64,000 nucleotides of DNA from Methylacidiphilum sp. Yel (lineage in GTDB: Bacteria > Verrucomicrobiota > Verrucomicrobiia > Methylacidiphilales > Methylacidiphilaceae). Below, piece after piece: positions 26,810 to 36,413 of the stretch. The stretch's first letter is position 1; every line of letters starts with the position of its first letter. A program made the translations under genes and the position numbers. The notes under the pieces were generated by a model. That model had not been told where the DNA came from. It searched no databases and saw nothing but the letters and a program-made list of their open reading frames with translations. The stretch is taken from positions 1 to 64,000 of the forward strand of contig NZ_LXQB01000088.1 in the NCBI RefSeq assembly GCF_004421185.1. The letters run 5' to 3'.

Positions 26810-29800
26810 TTTGTTTTTTCTTTCTTTTGCTCCCGAAGATTGTTCACCAAGTCTACAACTTTGTTCGCCCAATCGAAATAACTCCATTCCGGATCTTGTA
26901 AATCTTTTTGTATGGCGTTGATAACTTCTTTTTGTTGTTTAAGGGGAAGGTTGGCGGCTTCTATGTATGTTAATAACAATTTGTATTGAGTTTTTTTAGT
27001 AAGCTGATTAATGAGCTCTGGCGAAATATCTCGTGGGTCTTTTCCCTCCTGTATCTCCTCCATTTCTATTTCTGTAAGATCCTTAATAATCTCATCCTCT
27101 ATTTCTGTTTCTTCTGCATTGGAAGGGTTTTGTCTTGTTGATAAGAGCTTACCATTTGTCTGTTCTGGTGTGATTTGTGATGAAAATTCTTGGGTGAAAT
27201 CTGGTTGCCCATTTGAGGACTCTGATGTGATTTGTGATTCTTCTGGCTGGAAAAGTTCTTGGATGGAAAGATCTTCCTTTGGGTGACCATTCATTGGTGA
27301 TGATTCTGGTGTGATTTGTGGTTCATCTCCATTTTTTTCATTGAGCAGGGAGGCTATCCATCCTGAATTTGTACTTTCGTAAATTCGGAGTGGGTTCCCC
27401 TTCTTGTCCTTGCCATATTTGACAATACGAATGCCAATCTTTGGATTTTTCTCCAGTTTGTTCCGGACAATACGGACAGAATAAAAGTTTATCTCCTTTA
27501 TGTTCTTTTCGCTCCACCCAAGCTCCTCGGCTTTCTTTTTCATTTTCTCAGATAGTTCTGTGTCTGCAATCGGTCCAAGTTTTCCGTCTTTCTGTTCATC
27601 TTTAAAGACATTTGCAAATAGTGTAAGATGAAAATGTGGATCTTCTTCAATATATTGTTCAAAGGTTTCCTGGGTGTTCTTTCTATAGATGTCATCAAAT
27701 GTTCCAGGCTTCCCTAACAATCCTCCTTCTTCTAGAAGTCTTATCGCTCGATGTATTTCTACAAAGCACACGCCCGGCGAGGTAGACTTTATGCGCTCTT
27801 CTGGAGGCAAATCTTGCCAAGGTTTCATTATATATCCTAAGGCTTTTAGCCACCATCCCCAAAGGCGAGGACGCAGATTTTTAGCATCATCTATTAAAAA
27901 TCTCGAAGAAATGTTATATTCACCCTCTCCCCTCCCAGGAAATTCTACAACCCAAAGTCGGCGTTCAAGGTCAGCTGCAGCGGAGTTTTGGATAAGTTGA
28001 GAGGGTTGGTAAATGCTTGTGATAATAAGATTGGGATGAAGTACATATTTGTTTATATCGTGATTAGTCCAATTCTGTCGTTGGAAATGCCCCCCTACTG
28101 TTGAAGAAGAGCATAAGAGTTGATGTGTTTGAGGATCTATACTTTTTGGTTCGGCATTATCCCAAATAACTATATCCTGCTGACTGAATAGAAGTGGTAG
28201 ATCTTCTTTACCTTTCCCTAGAGTATTTATAACGCTATCATCACCGGTAAGTGCGGCTTTAAGCTGTTTAGCTATCGTGCTTTTCCCAGATCCAGGGGGT
28301 CCAATGAGATAGAGGATATAGCGAGGTACTTCTCCAAGGAAGGTTTGAAGGTGAGATGCTATAAATATGTAGGCCTTTTCGGTATCGACTTGAAAAATTT
28401 TTTTATAGAATTGAAGCAAAGGTCCTTCTTCTTTCAACTCTTCAGGATTAGGAAACTCGATCTTGGGCAAAGGAGTGGTGTCTTTAGGAAGGACCCAGCG
28501 ATGAGATGGAAAGCGCTCAATTAGTTTGTGATAGGTAAGCTGCCATATTTTATACTGCTGAGTTTCCTTATCAACTTCCCCAATCAAGAAGGCCCCCTGT
28601 TGAGGGTTCTCCACCATCACGAATGCGATCGGAGCGTGGTTTTCGTAAATAGTATAATACCTCTCCGTATGTATTTTTACCTGACCGTCATATAAGTTAG
28701 ATTTACGTTCTCCTCGCTGTGTATCTTTCGCTCGTTTTTCAAGTATAGTAAGAACTTTTTCCTCATTTATAGGCGGAATTTTAAGATCATCCGCCAGGCC
28801 CACGATAGCTTTGACGGCTTCATCAGAGTTCACAGGGATCGTTTCTAGAATTTTCCCTTCACTGTTCTTTATATCTATATACCAATCACCGTTCGTGTTT
28901 TGGATGAAAGAGAGGCGATTGGATTTTTCGATTTCATTAGCTAGAATTTTCTTTTCCAGGCCAAGCAGAGTAGATAAAGAGATTTTTCCGTTCTTTTCGC
29001 TAGCCTGCCTAGAATACAGTTCTGCCTTTTGGATTAGCTCTCGTTGAATATTGACAAGCTTCTTTGCTCTTAAATCCCAACAACCCGGCACCAGGGGTTT
29101 CCACTTTTTAACAGCATCTTTGAGGGAGGTTTCGTCTGTGTCGCAAGTGGAAGCTAGCGCCTTGAAGAAGATGCCGCAATTGTCCTCGGAGGGGTTGGCG
29201 TTGCTCCAGTTTTTAACCCATTGATCAAATGGGATTCTTTGGAGCTTCTCTTGCAGAACCTTTTTGCGCTCCTCAGGGTTGTTGATTGTTTCCCTCAAGT
29301 GTTTAGAGAAGTCGTCGTACCCTTTAAAATTACTTGGCCAGGTTAGAAGAAAAACCTCAACTCCTTTTTTGAGCATCAAGAATCCGAACCTAAGAACAGC
29401 GCCCAGGACATCGCTGTTATTTCTCCAATCCCCATCTGGCGCCCAGTACACCTGCTCATAATTCCCCTCCTCTAGAAACCGCTCGAGTGCCGGTTGTAAT
29501 CTGTGCTGGTAAGAGGGCGTCCCATCTTGCAGTTTAGAAGTTGTGAGCCAGCAGCCGTTCGTCCCTACGACGTCTGCATCAAAGTCCATATCCTGAGCGG
29601 CAGCCAAAGCTTTGGCGGGGCCCTCGACAATGTAGAGCACTCCCCCTTCTTCCCTGTGGGAGCTATTAGATATCGGAAAGAGCGGCCATGCGCCTGTTTG
29701 CGCCAGGAACTTGCCTGAGGGGTGTCCTGTTTCTTCCTCATACGAGGTAAACCATTTGTCCTGGTCTTTATCACTCTTCCAGACAGGCCGAAGAAGGAAG

Positions 29801-30081
29801 ACGTGCTCCAGCCACTTGTCCTCCTTCCAAGCTATACCACGGAACCATACCAGTTCGACTAAGTTATTTTGGTGTTGCTCCAAGGTAACTGCTGCTGCAG
29901 GGTTCCGAAGCCTTTCTTCAACTTCACTCCAACACCCCTCCCCAAAAGGAGGTTTGATCACTTCAACCAAACCCTCAGGAACGTTTACAATCCCCCGTTG
30001 GTTGAAATACTCGCTAGTTGAAAAATTTTCCTTTTCTTGTTCAAAAGAATTTGTTATGTTAATATCATCAGTAGGGTTCAT
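26806..30081 (-). CDS. Element primase-helicase with Toprim-like and SF3/AAA-type ATPase domains
   Basis: About 1,091 aa from the ATG at 30,081, which has AGGA eight bases upstream; the TTG at 30,111 is a weaker start. Residues 150-240 hold a Toprim-like domain of the type found next to plasmid and phage primases (YIVEGPAKALAAAQDMDFDA). Residues 560-760 are a helicase ATPase with Walker A GPPGSGKST (about 594-602), Walker B DIVIWDNAE and an arginine-rich DLERRLWVVEF. The C-terminal 180 residues carry a threefold SQIT-x-E linker repeat and the module shared with the next gene. It should open and prime the nearby iteron origin, as P4 alpha or D5-type proteins do. Confidence 0.85.
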   Translation of the reverse strand: MNPTDDINITNSFEQEKENFSTSEYFNQRGIVNVPEGLVEVIKPPFGEGCWSEVEERLRNPAAAVTLEQHQNNLVELVWFRGIAWKEDKWLEHVFLLRPVWKSDKDQDKWFTSYEEETGHPSGKFLAQTGAWPLFPISNSSHREEGGVLYIVEGPAKALAAAQDMDFDADVVGTNGCWLTTSKLQDGTPSYQHRLQPALERFLEEGNYEQVYWAPDGDWRNNSDVLGAVLRFGFLMLKKGVEVFLLTWPSNFKGYDDFSKHLRETINNPEERKKVLQEKLQRIPFDQWVKNWSNANPSEDNCGIFFKALASTCDTDETSLKDAVKKWKPLVPGCWDLRAKKLVNIQRELIQKAELYSRQASEKNGKISLSTLLGLEKKILANEIEKSNRLSFIQNTNGDWYIDIKNSEGKILETIPVNSDEAVKAIVGLADDLKIPPINEEKVLTILEKRAKDTQRGERKSNLYDGQVKIHTERYYTIYENHAPIAFVMVENPQQGAFLIGEVDKETQQYKIWQLTYHKLIERFPSHRWVLPKDTTPLPKIEFPNPEELKEEGPLLQFYKKIFQVDTEKAYIFIASHLQTFLGEVPRYILYLIGPPGSGKSTIAKQLKAALTGDDSVINTLGKGKEDLPLLFSQQDIVIWDNAEPKSIDPQTHQLLCSSSTVGGHFQRQNWTNHDINKYVLHPNLIITSIYQPSQLIQNSAAADLERRLWVVEFPGRGEGEYNISSRFLIDDAKNLRPRLWGWWLKALGYIMKPWQDLPPEERIKSTSPGVCFVEIHRAIRLLEEGGLLGKPGTFDDIYRKNTQETFEQYIEEDPHFHLTLFANVFKDEQKDGKLGPIADTELSEKMKKKAEELGWSEKNIKEINFYSVRIVRNKLEKNPKIGIRIVKYGKDKKGNPLRIYESTNSGWIASLLNEKNGDEPQITPESSPMNGHPKEDLSIQELFQPEESQITSESSNGQPDFTQEFSSQITPEQTNGKLLSTRQNPSNAEETEIEDEIIKDLTEIEMEEIQEGKDPRDISPELINQLTKKTQYKLLLTYIEAANLPLKQQKEVINAIQKDLQDPEWSYFDWANKVVDLVNNLREQKKEKTK

Positions 30082-30085
30082 AGCA

Positions 30086-30391
30086 TTAATCCTGTTTTCG
30101 CCGAAAGGCAATGGAGACAGATTCAGTAGGATTCATATCATTGAGCCCTATGTGGGAATGGCCGCATAGGGCTTTGTTTTTAGACGCAGTGCGTTTTCTC
30201 CTCTTCCCCAATCCTTCCTGGGCAATCCTGGCAAGCTCCTCCTCAGGAATGCGGACAAGCTTCCCTAGCCTACGGAATTGAATTTGACCGCTTACGATCC
30301 ACCTTCGTACAGTGGCTGGATGCACTGAGAGGATTTGAGCAGCCTCGCTCACAGTGAAAAACCTCCAGGGGACAGGTCCAGGCTTAGGCAT
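30086..30391 (-). CDS. Small helix-turn-helix protein, excisionase-like
   Basis: 101 aa with a MerR/AlpA-type DNA-binding domain at residues 10-56 (FFTVSEAAQILSVHPATVRR, then a wing GQIQFRRLGKLVRIPEEEL). Proteins like this act as excisionases or as activators of integrase genes in satellites. A basic tail (GKRRKRTASKNK) follows. Its start overlaps the previous gene by 8 bp and its stop lies just before the primase start, so translation is probably coupled. Confidence 0.8.
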   Translation of the reverse strand: MPKPGPVPWRFFTVSEAAQILSVHPATVRRWIVSGQIQFRRLGKLVRIPEEELARIAQEGLGKRRKRTASKNKALCGHSHIGLNDMNPTESVSIAFRRKQD

Positions 30392-30707
30392 ACACCACCT
30401 CCTCTGGCCGGTCTTCCTTAGTGCTAGCTGCCACCTTTTCTGGTGAAATAGCTTGGATAATTTGAGAAGCGTTATGTTCCCCGACTTTTTGTTTCTCTTC
30501 CTTACAAATCTCTAACCATACTTTCCGAAGCTGATCAGAAGGCACCCAGGCTTCATCCCATATGCGATAAACGGTCAACCTGTCCTCTAGAATAGCTTGC
30601 TGAAGAGCTGGTAAACGTGATTTAGGTTGCTTAGAGAGGAACTCTCCAAGATTGGTTAAACGAATAAGTTCTCTGCCAGAAACAAGAAAGATAAATTCTC
30701 TTACCAT
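30384..30707 (-). CDS. Element protein of unknown function, 107 aa
   Basis: The frame overlaps the HTH gene by 8 bp and shares its direction. The N-terminal 70 residues (REFIFLVSGRELIRLTNLGE, then LPALQQAILEDRLTVYRIWD) look like a small alpha/beta fold. The C-terminus is Glu/Lys/Ser-rich. I do not recognise it. Confidence 0.55.
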   Translation of the reverse strand: MVREFIFLVSGRELIRLTNLGEFLSKQPKSRLPALQQAILEDRLTVYRIWDEAWVPSDQLRKVWLEICKEEKQKVGEHNASQIIQAISPEKVAASTKEDRPEEVVYA

Positions 30708-30759
30708 ACCACAAGGTGGCTTGTGGGATGGTTTGTAGAAAGCCTTCCTACAAAAAAAA

Positions 30760-31653
30760 TTAAAGAAGAGGAAGTGGTTTGCCTAATTGAGAAAACATTT
30801 CTTTTTTTGCCAGTAATTTTTGTCGGATGCACCCGGCCAGCAGGTCTACGGCTTTGGCCCACTTGTTGGATTTGATGTGTATATTTTTTTTCTCAAGAAT
30901 CTTATATATTATATCCGGGTCTTCTTTCTGCTTTTCTTTTAAGGCCTGTTTGGCCACTTCTTTGCATGCTGTGTTTACCTTATAACCTTGCTGTATTAGC
31001 TTGTAGGCTTGATACGCAAGGTTATCGATATTGATATCAGAAGTCCATGCATCAGGATTCTTAGGTTTATACTCAGTGAGTATTTTATGGTTTATAAGCT
31101 CATCCACTTCTAATAACTCATAAGCTTTGAGTTGCTCATCCCTCCACGTATTTTCTATAAACTCCTCAACTCGCCTAATAGCCTCTTTTCCTGAGTTGAC
31201 CTTAGGGGGACAATAACAGAATTCAGCGCATGCCGCATAAATTCTCTGTGGCACCAGGATAGCGGCTCTGAAATCCTTGGCTAAAGTTTTAGACCCCGTT
31301 CTCCAGACAATAGATTTTACAGCCAGATCCTCTGCTATTTTTAAAATACTAGCCAATTCGTCAAAGAAAATTCCTGCAAGCCGTAAGGCTTCTAAATTTT
31401 TTGAGAAGAGGGCCCAAAAGATAAAAATCTTAATCCGACCTAGGACAACGTCTCCCTCGCTCTGTTTCAGCGGGAAAGGGACGATTGGTTGTCTCAAGAG
31501 CTCCTGAGCAAGACACACTGGATGAAACTCAAGCGGGATTTCTACATTGGGGTTCGGCCGTGGTGGTCCCCAATAGCCTTGAAGAGCCTGGATTGAATAA
31601 AACTTGTAATTCTCAGTATCTTGTGGTATATTTTTTTCGTTTAGAGTGTTCAT
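30760..31653 (-). CDS. Element protein of unknown function, 297 aa
   Basis: A mainly helical protein between the integrase and the replication genes. It has a hydrophobic segment IKIFIFWALFSKNLEALRLAG near 75-95, a two-Cys stretch CAEFCYCPP near 142-150, and a long charged helical second half (KQALKEKQKEDPDIIYKILE). No domain is recognised. It may be an element-specific regulator. Confidence 0.6.
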   Translation of the reverse strand: MNTLNEKNIPQDTENYKFYSIQALQGYWGPPRPNPNVEIPLEFHPVCLAQELLRQPIVPFPLKQSEGDVVLGRIKIFIFWALFSKNLEALRLAGIFFDELASILKIAEDLAVKSIVWRTGSKTLAKDFRAAILVPQRIYAACAEFCYCPPKVNSGKEAIRRVEEFIENTWRDEQLKAYELLEVDELINHKILTEYKPKNPDAWTSDINIDNLAYQAYKLIQQGYKVNTACKEVAKQALKEKQKEDPDIIYKILEKKNIHIKSNKWAKAVDLLAGCIRQKLLAKKEMFSQLGKPLPLL

Positions 31654-31733
31654 AATATAGATGGGCCGGGCCTAGTCCGTCCGGCCTTTCCCATTTCTAT
31701 TTAATAAATACATTTCATTCTCCATGACAAATT

Positions 31734-32879
31734 TTATAATCTAAAAGGAAGTTCCTCAGGTAATGTAATTGGAGGTTTGATTAGAAAATATTCTTTTGCC
31801 TCTTCTTTGGTTCTCAATGCACAATAATGCCTATAAGTGACCGATGGGTTTGTGTGTCCTAGAATGGCTGCTGTTTTTCCTGCATTCTCATACAAAGCCA
31901 AGTGATAGCTAGCAAAGCTATGCCGCATCCCGTTAGGCACCCACTTGACTCCTGCTTTGTCAGCCAGTTTCCGGAGTCTTTTGTTTAGATTTGAAGGAGA
32001 CACTGGTTGTGATGGGTCGTCTTTTTGACAGGCATCAAGCCATAAGCTTAAGGGTTCTGTGATATCAATAATCCTGGTGGAAGCTGTTTTTGCTTTGCCT
32101 GCCTGGATCCGAATCTGCTTGTCTGTGATATCCTTCCACGTTAAACGACATAGCTCAGCAGTCCTGATTCCTGCAAAGAATCCTAGGACCAAAGGGGGAA
32201 GGCATTTAGGATCGTGCTCCAGGGAATATAAGAGAAGTTTCTGCACATCGACTGGAGAGAAAGTTTGAGGTTCAGTGGGTTTGGGCCTTGGAACAGGGAT
32301 TTCGGCGATAGGGTTGTTTAAAATCCATTGGCGCATACGGGAGTAGTTAAAGAAGACAGAGAGCACGCGATGTACGTTCCGAGCCGTCCAGACGCTAGGC
32401 TGCTTTCCTAAATAATCTAAAAGTTCTGTGCGGGAAATGCCGCCAAGCTTTCTTCCACCAAAGAATCTGGTAGCATGCCAAAGATAGCGCCTAAGATCAG
32501 AAAAACGACGAGGTCTAACCTCTCGAGATTTTGCTTCAAGAAAAGCTCCAACCGCTTCCTCCCAAACTGGACTGAATCGCTCGGCTTGGATTTGCTTTCG
32601 GCCTCGATCCAAAGCTTCCTCCAGTGAGGAACCAAGTTGCCGCAGCTCTTCTTGTACCTTTTCTACTTTTTTGAGCAAAGCCAATCGTTGTGGAGAAAGA
32701 GACAAAGCTTCTTTCCCTGCCGCCTCTAATGCCTGCTTTAGTTCTCTAGCCCTTGACTTTGCTTGAGCTTCGGAATTAAAGTATTCTCTATGAGATTTCC
32801 CATCCTCTCCCCAGTAACTCACAAGCCATTTGTATCTGGGAACGTCCGACTTTCTTATTTTTGGGATTCGTTTTAGCAT
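31734..32879 (-). CDS. int: Tyrosine recombinase (integrase) of the element
   Basis: 381 aa. An N-terminal arm-binding region and a coiled segment (about 60-105) precede the SAM-like core-binding domain (105-195) and the catalytic domain (205-360). Catalytic residues seen: Arg239 in FFAGIRTAELCRLTW, a Lys near 264, Arg319 in NGMRHSFASY (the usual first His of H-x-x-R is Asn), His342 in ILGHTNPSVTYRHY, and the nucleophile Tyr352. It lies 68 bp from attR, as expected for a tRNA-targeting integrase, and should catalyse both integration and excision. Confidence 0.93.
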   Translation of the reverse strand: MLKRIPKIRKSDVPRYKWLVSYWGEDGKSHREYFNSEAQAKSRARELKQALEAAGKEALSLSPQRLALLKKVEKVQEELRQLGSSLEEALDRGRKQIQAERFSPVWEEAVGAFLEAKSREVRPRRFSDLRRYLWHATRFFGGRKLGGISRTELLDYLGKQPSVWTARNVHRVLSVFFNYSRMRQWILNNPIAEIPVPRPKPTEPQTFSPVDVQKLLLYSLEHDPKCLPPLVLGFFAGIRTAELCRLTWKDITDKQIRIQAGKAKTASTRIIDITEPLSLWLDACQKDDPSQPVSPSNLNKRLRKLADKAGVKWVPNGMRHSFASYHLALYENAGKTAAILGHTNPSVTYRHYCALRTKEEAKEYFLIKPPITLPEELPFRL

Positions 32880-32947
32880 AATGATAAATATAACGACGCT
32901 TCAACGACAACACAAGAAAAAAATTCTTCTACCAGATTAACATATAA

Positions 32948-32993
32948 CGCTTTCCTAAAGCGCGGGTCGGGAGTTCGAATCTCCCCGGGACCG
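32948..32993 (+). repeat. attR: 46-bp copy of the tRNA-Arg 3' end
   Basis: Identical to 23,153-23,198. The rest of the tRNA is absent here, so this is the displaced partial copy that marks the right end of the element. Confidence 0.95.
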
Positions 32994-33071
32994 CCAGTTT
33001 TTTCCCCTCCTTCTTTCCCTTCCTATCGATCAACGAGCACACACGTTTTCTTCTATAGTTTTGGTCTACCT

Positions 33072-34116
33072 TTCAACAAATTTGCGCAGGAGACCCCGCC
33101 TTTCAAGGCGGGGAGAGATAGCGCCACCGCGCAGCGGCGATGCTTTACAAGTGAAACATAAATTTCTTTAATCGTGAACATGAATGAATTGCCAGCCACC
33201 CAATCGCAGAGGTGCAAACTGAAGCTCCTGCTCACTAAAGAGCAGGAGGAGGCGGTTCGGCGCACGGCGTTGGCTTACCGTAACCCCCCCTGAATCACGC
33301 ATCCACTGTCGCTTTTTTGGGCGGGAAGATATCGCAAGGCATGAAACTGCAAAGGCTGGTGTCCCAGGATTTGCGCGAGAGGTTAGGGCTGCCAGCTCAA
33401 ATGGCATGCAACGTGCCCAGGCAAGCGGCTGCGGCCTACAAAATCCTCTGGGAACGCGACAAAGTGGGCGCGGCCCATAAAGCGAAAGGCTGGATCGGCC
33501 CGGCGCTATAAGGGTCTCGACAAGGCCGTCGAAAAGGCTTTGGACCGGAACCCGCAGGCCTCCATCACCACGGTCAAGGGGGTGGACATGAACCGCCGGA
33601 ACATCGCGGTGAAATCCAATACCCAAGGCAAATGTCGTTTTTATCCTAGTGGACACCGAAGGCACCTGGCCAAGCGCGTGCCGCCAGTAGACGAAGTGCG
33701 CTGCAAGCGAAGGGCATTCGCGGAGCCACACGCGATGGTAGTCATGGAGTGGCTAAAGGCTATCCGTCATCGAACCGAGTGCAGACACTCGGAGAAGGTT
33801 TCCGTCAAACGCCGCAAGGTCAACCGCAAGGGGAGCACCCGGTTTGCGGGCATGTTGGGCGGGAGAATCGGCCCAATAAGGGACTGCTGTTTGTATGCGC
33901 CCATTGTGGGTATACGCTCCAGGCCGATTTAGTGGCTGCCAGGAACATCAGCATGCGAACGCTTTTCATCTGGCAAGACTGGGTGAGGACGGGGCGATAG
34001 TCAGCCGTCCCTGAAGCATCGGGCGATGAAGCCAAAGCCGCGCGTCTTTCTAGATACGCGCAAGCCAAAGGTGGAGCCTGGATGCAAGCTCCATCTTTTA
34101 GGACAGAGTAGTTGAC
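33072..34116 (+). mobile_element. Degenerate tnpB-only element, copy 1
   Basis: The left end carries a perfect hairpin CCCCGCCTT-TC-AAGGCGGGG (33,094-33,113) and the right end finishes GTAGTTGAC. The tnpB reading starts near 33,174 (NELPATQSQRCKLKLLLTKE), breaks at a run of C near 33,287, and goes on in other frames through a RuvC-like VDMNRRNIAVKSN to the zinc-ribbon part LLFVCAHCGYTLQADLVAARN. There is no Y1 transposase. It is a sibling of 38,113-39,171 and lies just outside attR. Confidence 0.8.
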
Positions 34117-34797
34117 CTATTTGATATGCCTTTTTTTATGCCCAAAGGAGGTTGCATTGAGTGGTTAAAAAAAGAGGAGAAAATTGAAAACTTTAATGGC
34201 TCATTGAGCATAAATCACAGATATTTTTGTCCGTAACGGAGAGGGCTGCAATTTATAAATTAAAAACCCTTTTCTTTGGATTGGGAAAAACTACTATTAT
34301 AACCTTCCTATTAGGCAAAATACCAATAAAAACTTATTGGCTTAGATAACTTTTCGTCCCTTAGATCGATATCCACCTTCTTTTGATTCACCCCAAACAT
34401 AGGATAGGAGAAAAATCTATAATTTTGGGATAAAATGCCTTAACTACTAGAAAGTGCACTATTTTTATAAAAACTTAGGGACAAATAAGAAAAAAAAATC
34501 CGCTAAATTTTTGCTAACATTTCCGAAATAGAACAAAATTGAAACATAATAATTTTTTATAAAACTATGAAATTTCCTGTTTTTATTTTTGTATTTATTC
34601 TTCTTTTTGTCATTGTCTGGGGGTTTGCTTTTTATTATATCTCCACAAGATTTTGAATCCTTTTATCAACAGATTAATTAACATCTCAGGACTGAAGTCT
34701 AAGCTTGCTTGGGTCTTTTATATAAGGCATAACGCTATTTTTTTTTCTTCTTGTAGGAGGAATCTAAAAGAATCAAAAACTGCTTAATATCCCTCTT
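34117..34797. other. AT-rich intergenic region before dinB
   Basis: Apart from a possible 29-residue membrane peptide at 34,567 I see no gene. A strong AGGAGG at 34,757 is not followed by a usable start codon at normal distance. It may be a decayed leader. Confidence 0.5.
34567..34656 (+). CDS. Possible 29-residue single-pass membrane peptide
   Basis: ATG to TGA encodes MKFPVFIFVFILLFVIV followed by WGFAFYYISTRF: one transmembrane helix with a Lys at the start and an Arg at the end. Such tiny proteins often belong to respiratory or transport complexes. No ribosome site is clear, so it may be chance. Confidence 0.3.
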   Translation: MKFPVFIFVFILLFVIVWGFAFYYISTRF

Positions 34798-35925
34798 TTG
34801 TGCTATTTTTTAGTTGTGATCATTGCAAATGCTTCTTATGAAGAGCCATCTGTCATAAGCAAGGAAAGAGGTTGGTTTATATTCATCGATCTCGATGCAT
34901 TCTATGCTTCCGTGGAAATACTTCAGCATCCTGAATTAAAGGGAACTCCAATGGTAGTATGTATGGGAAGCCTACAAGGCAGAGGAGTAGTATCTACCGC
35001 CTCTTACGAGGCAAGAAAGTATGGGGTGCACAGCGGGATGCCACTGCGAAGAGCTATTTCCCTTTGCCCTGGCCTTATCCTTGTGCCCGCACATCATGCT
35101 CTTTACGAGGAATATTCGGCAAGAGTTTATGCTCTTTTAAAAACCTTTTCAGAGCGAATCCAAAAAGTATCAATTGACGAGGCTTGCTTGGAGTTGGACC
35201 CACATAGCGAACCTGAAAAGATGGCATTGGCAATTCAAAGCGCTATTAAAGAAAAACTTGGTCTACCCAGCACCATTGGAGTAGCCTCCAATAAACTTGT
35301 GGCAAAGATCGCTTGTGACCTTGCAAAACCCAACGGGGTCAAGGTCGTCCCCAAGGGCACTGAAAAAACTTTTTTAGCACCCCTACCTGTAGAAAAAATT
35401 CCAGAAGTCGGTCCTGCAACTGTTAAAAAATTGCATACCATGGGGGTAATCACTATTGATGATCTAGCAAAGATACCAGAAGAACAATTAATAGAAAGGT
35501 TCGGGAAACGAGGCCGATATTTTCACCTGGCCTCTTTGGGCATAGATCTTAGTCCTTTAGAGCTAGAAACCAGACCTCGGTCTATGAGTCGGGAAGTAAC
35601 CTTCAATAAGGATACTAAAAATCTGGAGCTGCTTAGAAAAGAGCTTTACAGCATGAGTCAAAAACTGGCCGAAGATCTCAAAATACAAGGACTTGTCGCA
35701 AAAACAGTCTTTATTAAGTTAAGATACTCTGATTTTTCTACCCTTTTACGCCAGCTCACTTTGACATCCCCAACACATAATCCCCTCGAGATCGCTTCCT
35801 GTGGGATTTTACTGCTAAAGGCAAACTTACAAAAGAATCGAGCCGTTAGGCTAATTGGTCTTGGAGTGCGTAATCTTATTGCAAGAAATAAAACTAAGAA
35901 AGAGGAGAAAGAAGAGAAAAATTAG
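34798..35925 (+). CDS. dinB: DNA polymerase IV (Y family)
   Basis: A translesion polymerase that copies damaged DNA with low fidelity. Of 375 residues, the palm motif FIDLDAFYASVE (near 29-40) and SIDEACLEL (about 124-132) carry the metal-binding acids. PEVGPATVKKL near 202 is the thumb helix-hairpin-helix, and the little-finger domain follows to residue 350. The start is uncertain: TTG at 34,798 or GTG at 34,816. The C-terminus is a Lys/Glu run (KTKKEEKEEKN) and lacks the usual QLxLF-type clamp-binding peptide. Confidence 0.93.
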   Translation: MCYFLVVIIANASYEEPSVISKERGWFIFIDLDAFYASVEILQHPELKGTPMVVCMGSLQGRGVVSTASYEARKYGVHSGMPLRRAISLCPGLILVPAHHALYEEYSARVYALLKTFSERIQKVSIDEACLELDPHSEPEKMALAIQSAIKEKLGLPSTIGVASNKLVAKIACDLAKPNGVKVVPKGTEKTFLAPLPVEKIPEVGPATVKKLHTMGVITIDDLAKIPEEQLIERFGKRGRYFHLASLGIDLSPLELETRPRSMSREVTFNKDTKNLELLRKELYSMSQKLAEDLKIQGLVAKTVFIKLRYSDFSTLLRQLTLTSPTHNPLEIASCGILLLKANLQKNRAVRLIGLGVRNLIARNKTKKEEKEEKN

Positions 35926-36022
35926 AAAAAAGCTCCTTCTCTATTATATGCTTTACTTATAAGCTTTTATAAGATATTATAATCGAAAACCCTAAGAAAG
36001 GGTTAAAACTTCGAGAATACAA

Positions 36023-36343
36023 ATGAAACATTTAAAGACAGTCTTTATCCTAACATTAAGCCTTTTCTTTGGCATACCGATTATTAGTGGGAAAGCACAA
36101 AGTACTCAACCAGCCACACAAACCCAGAACAACCCACAGGGAATTACAAAGGAAGACAAAAACACCAGCCAAAATCAATCTAAGGAAGGAAAAACACATC
36201 ATCACAAAGCCACAACAGGAAAGAAAACGAAGAAAAAAATAAAGAAAGATACAAAAAAATTTGGCCATGATGTGGAAAAGTCATTCAAAGATGTAGGGGG
36301 AGAAATGGAAAAAGGCTTTACTGGGAAAAGAACCATTAAATAG
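36023..36343 (+). CDS. Small exported Lys-rich protein
   Basis: 106 aa with a signal peptide (KTVFILTLSLFFGIPIISGK), a Gln/Asn/Thr-rich middle, a HHHK patch and a strongly basic end (KKTKKKIKKDTKKFGHD). It ends in a helix-like VEKSFKDVGGEMEKGFTGK. No family is recognised. It may bind acidic surface polymers or metals through its His and Lys residues (guess). Confidence 0.5.
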   Translation: MKHLKTVFILTLSLFFGIPIISGKAQSTQPATQTQNNPQGITKEDKNTSQNQSKEGKTHHHKATTGKKTKKKIKKDTKKFGHDVEKSFKDVGGEMEKGFTGKRTIK

Positions 36344-36370
36344 ATTGTGTGTTTTTAACGATTGACCTTT

Positions 36371-36413
36371 AGAAAGAAAAGAAAAATTATATTGCTCTTT
36401 TTCTTTTCTTTCT
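36371..36413 (+). terminator. Perfect 16-bp hairpin abutting the phoD start
   Basis: AGAAAGAAAAGAAAAA (36,371-36,386) and its exact complement (36,398-36,413) flank an 11-base loop. The right arm is T-rich and ends at the base before the first phoD ATG. It can serve as terminator for the upstream gene and can also shape phoD translation. Confidence 0.5.
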
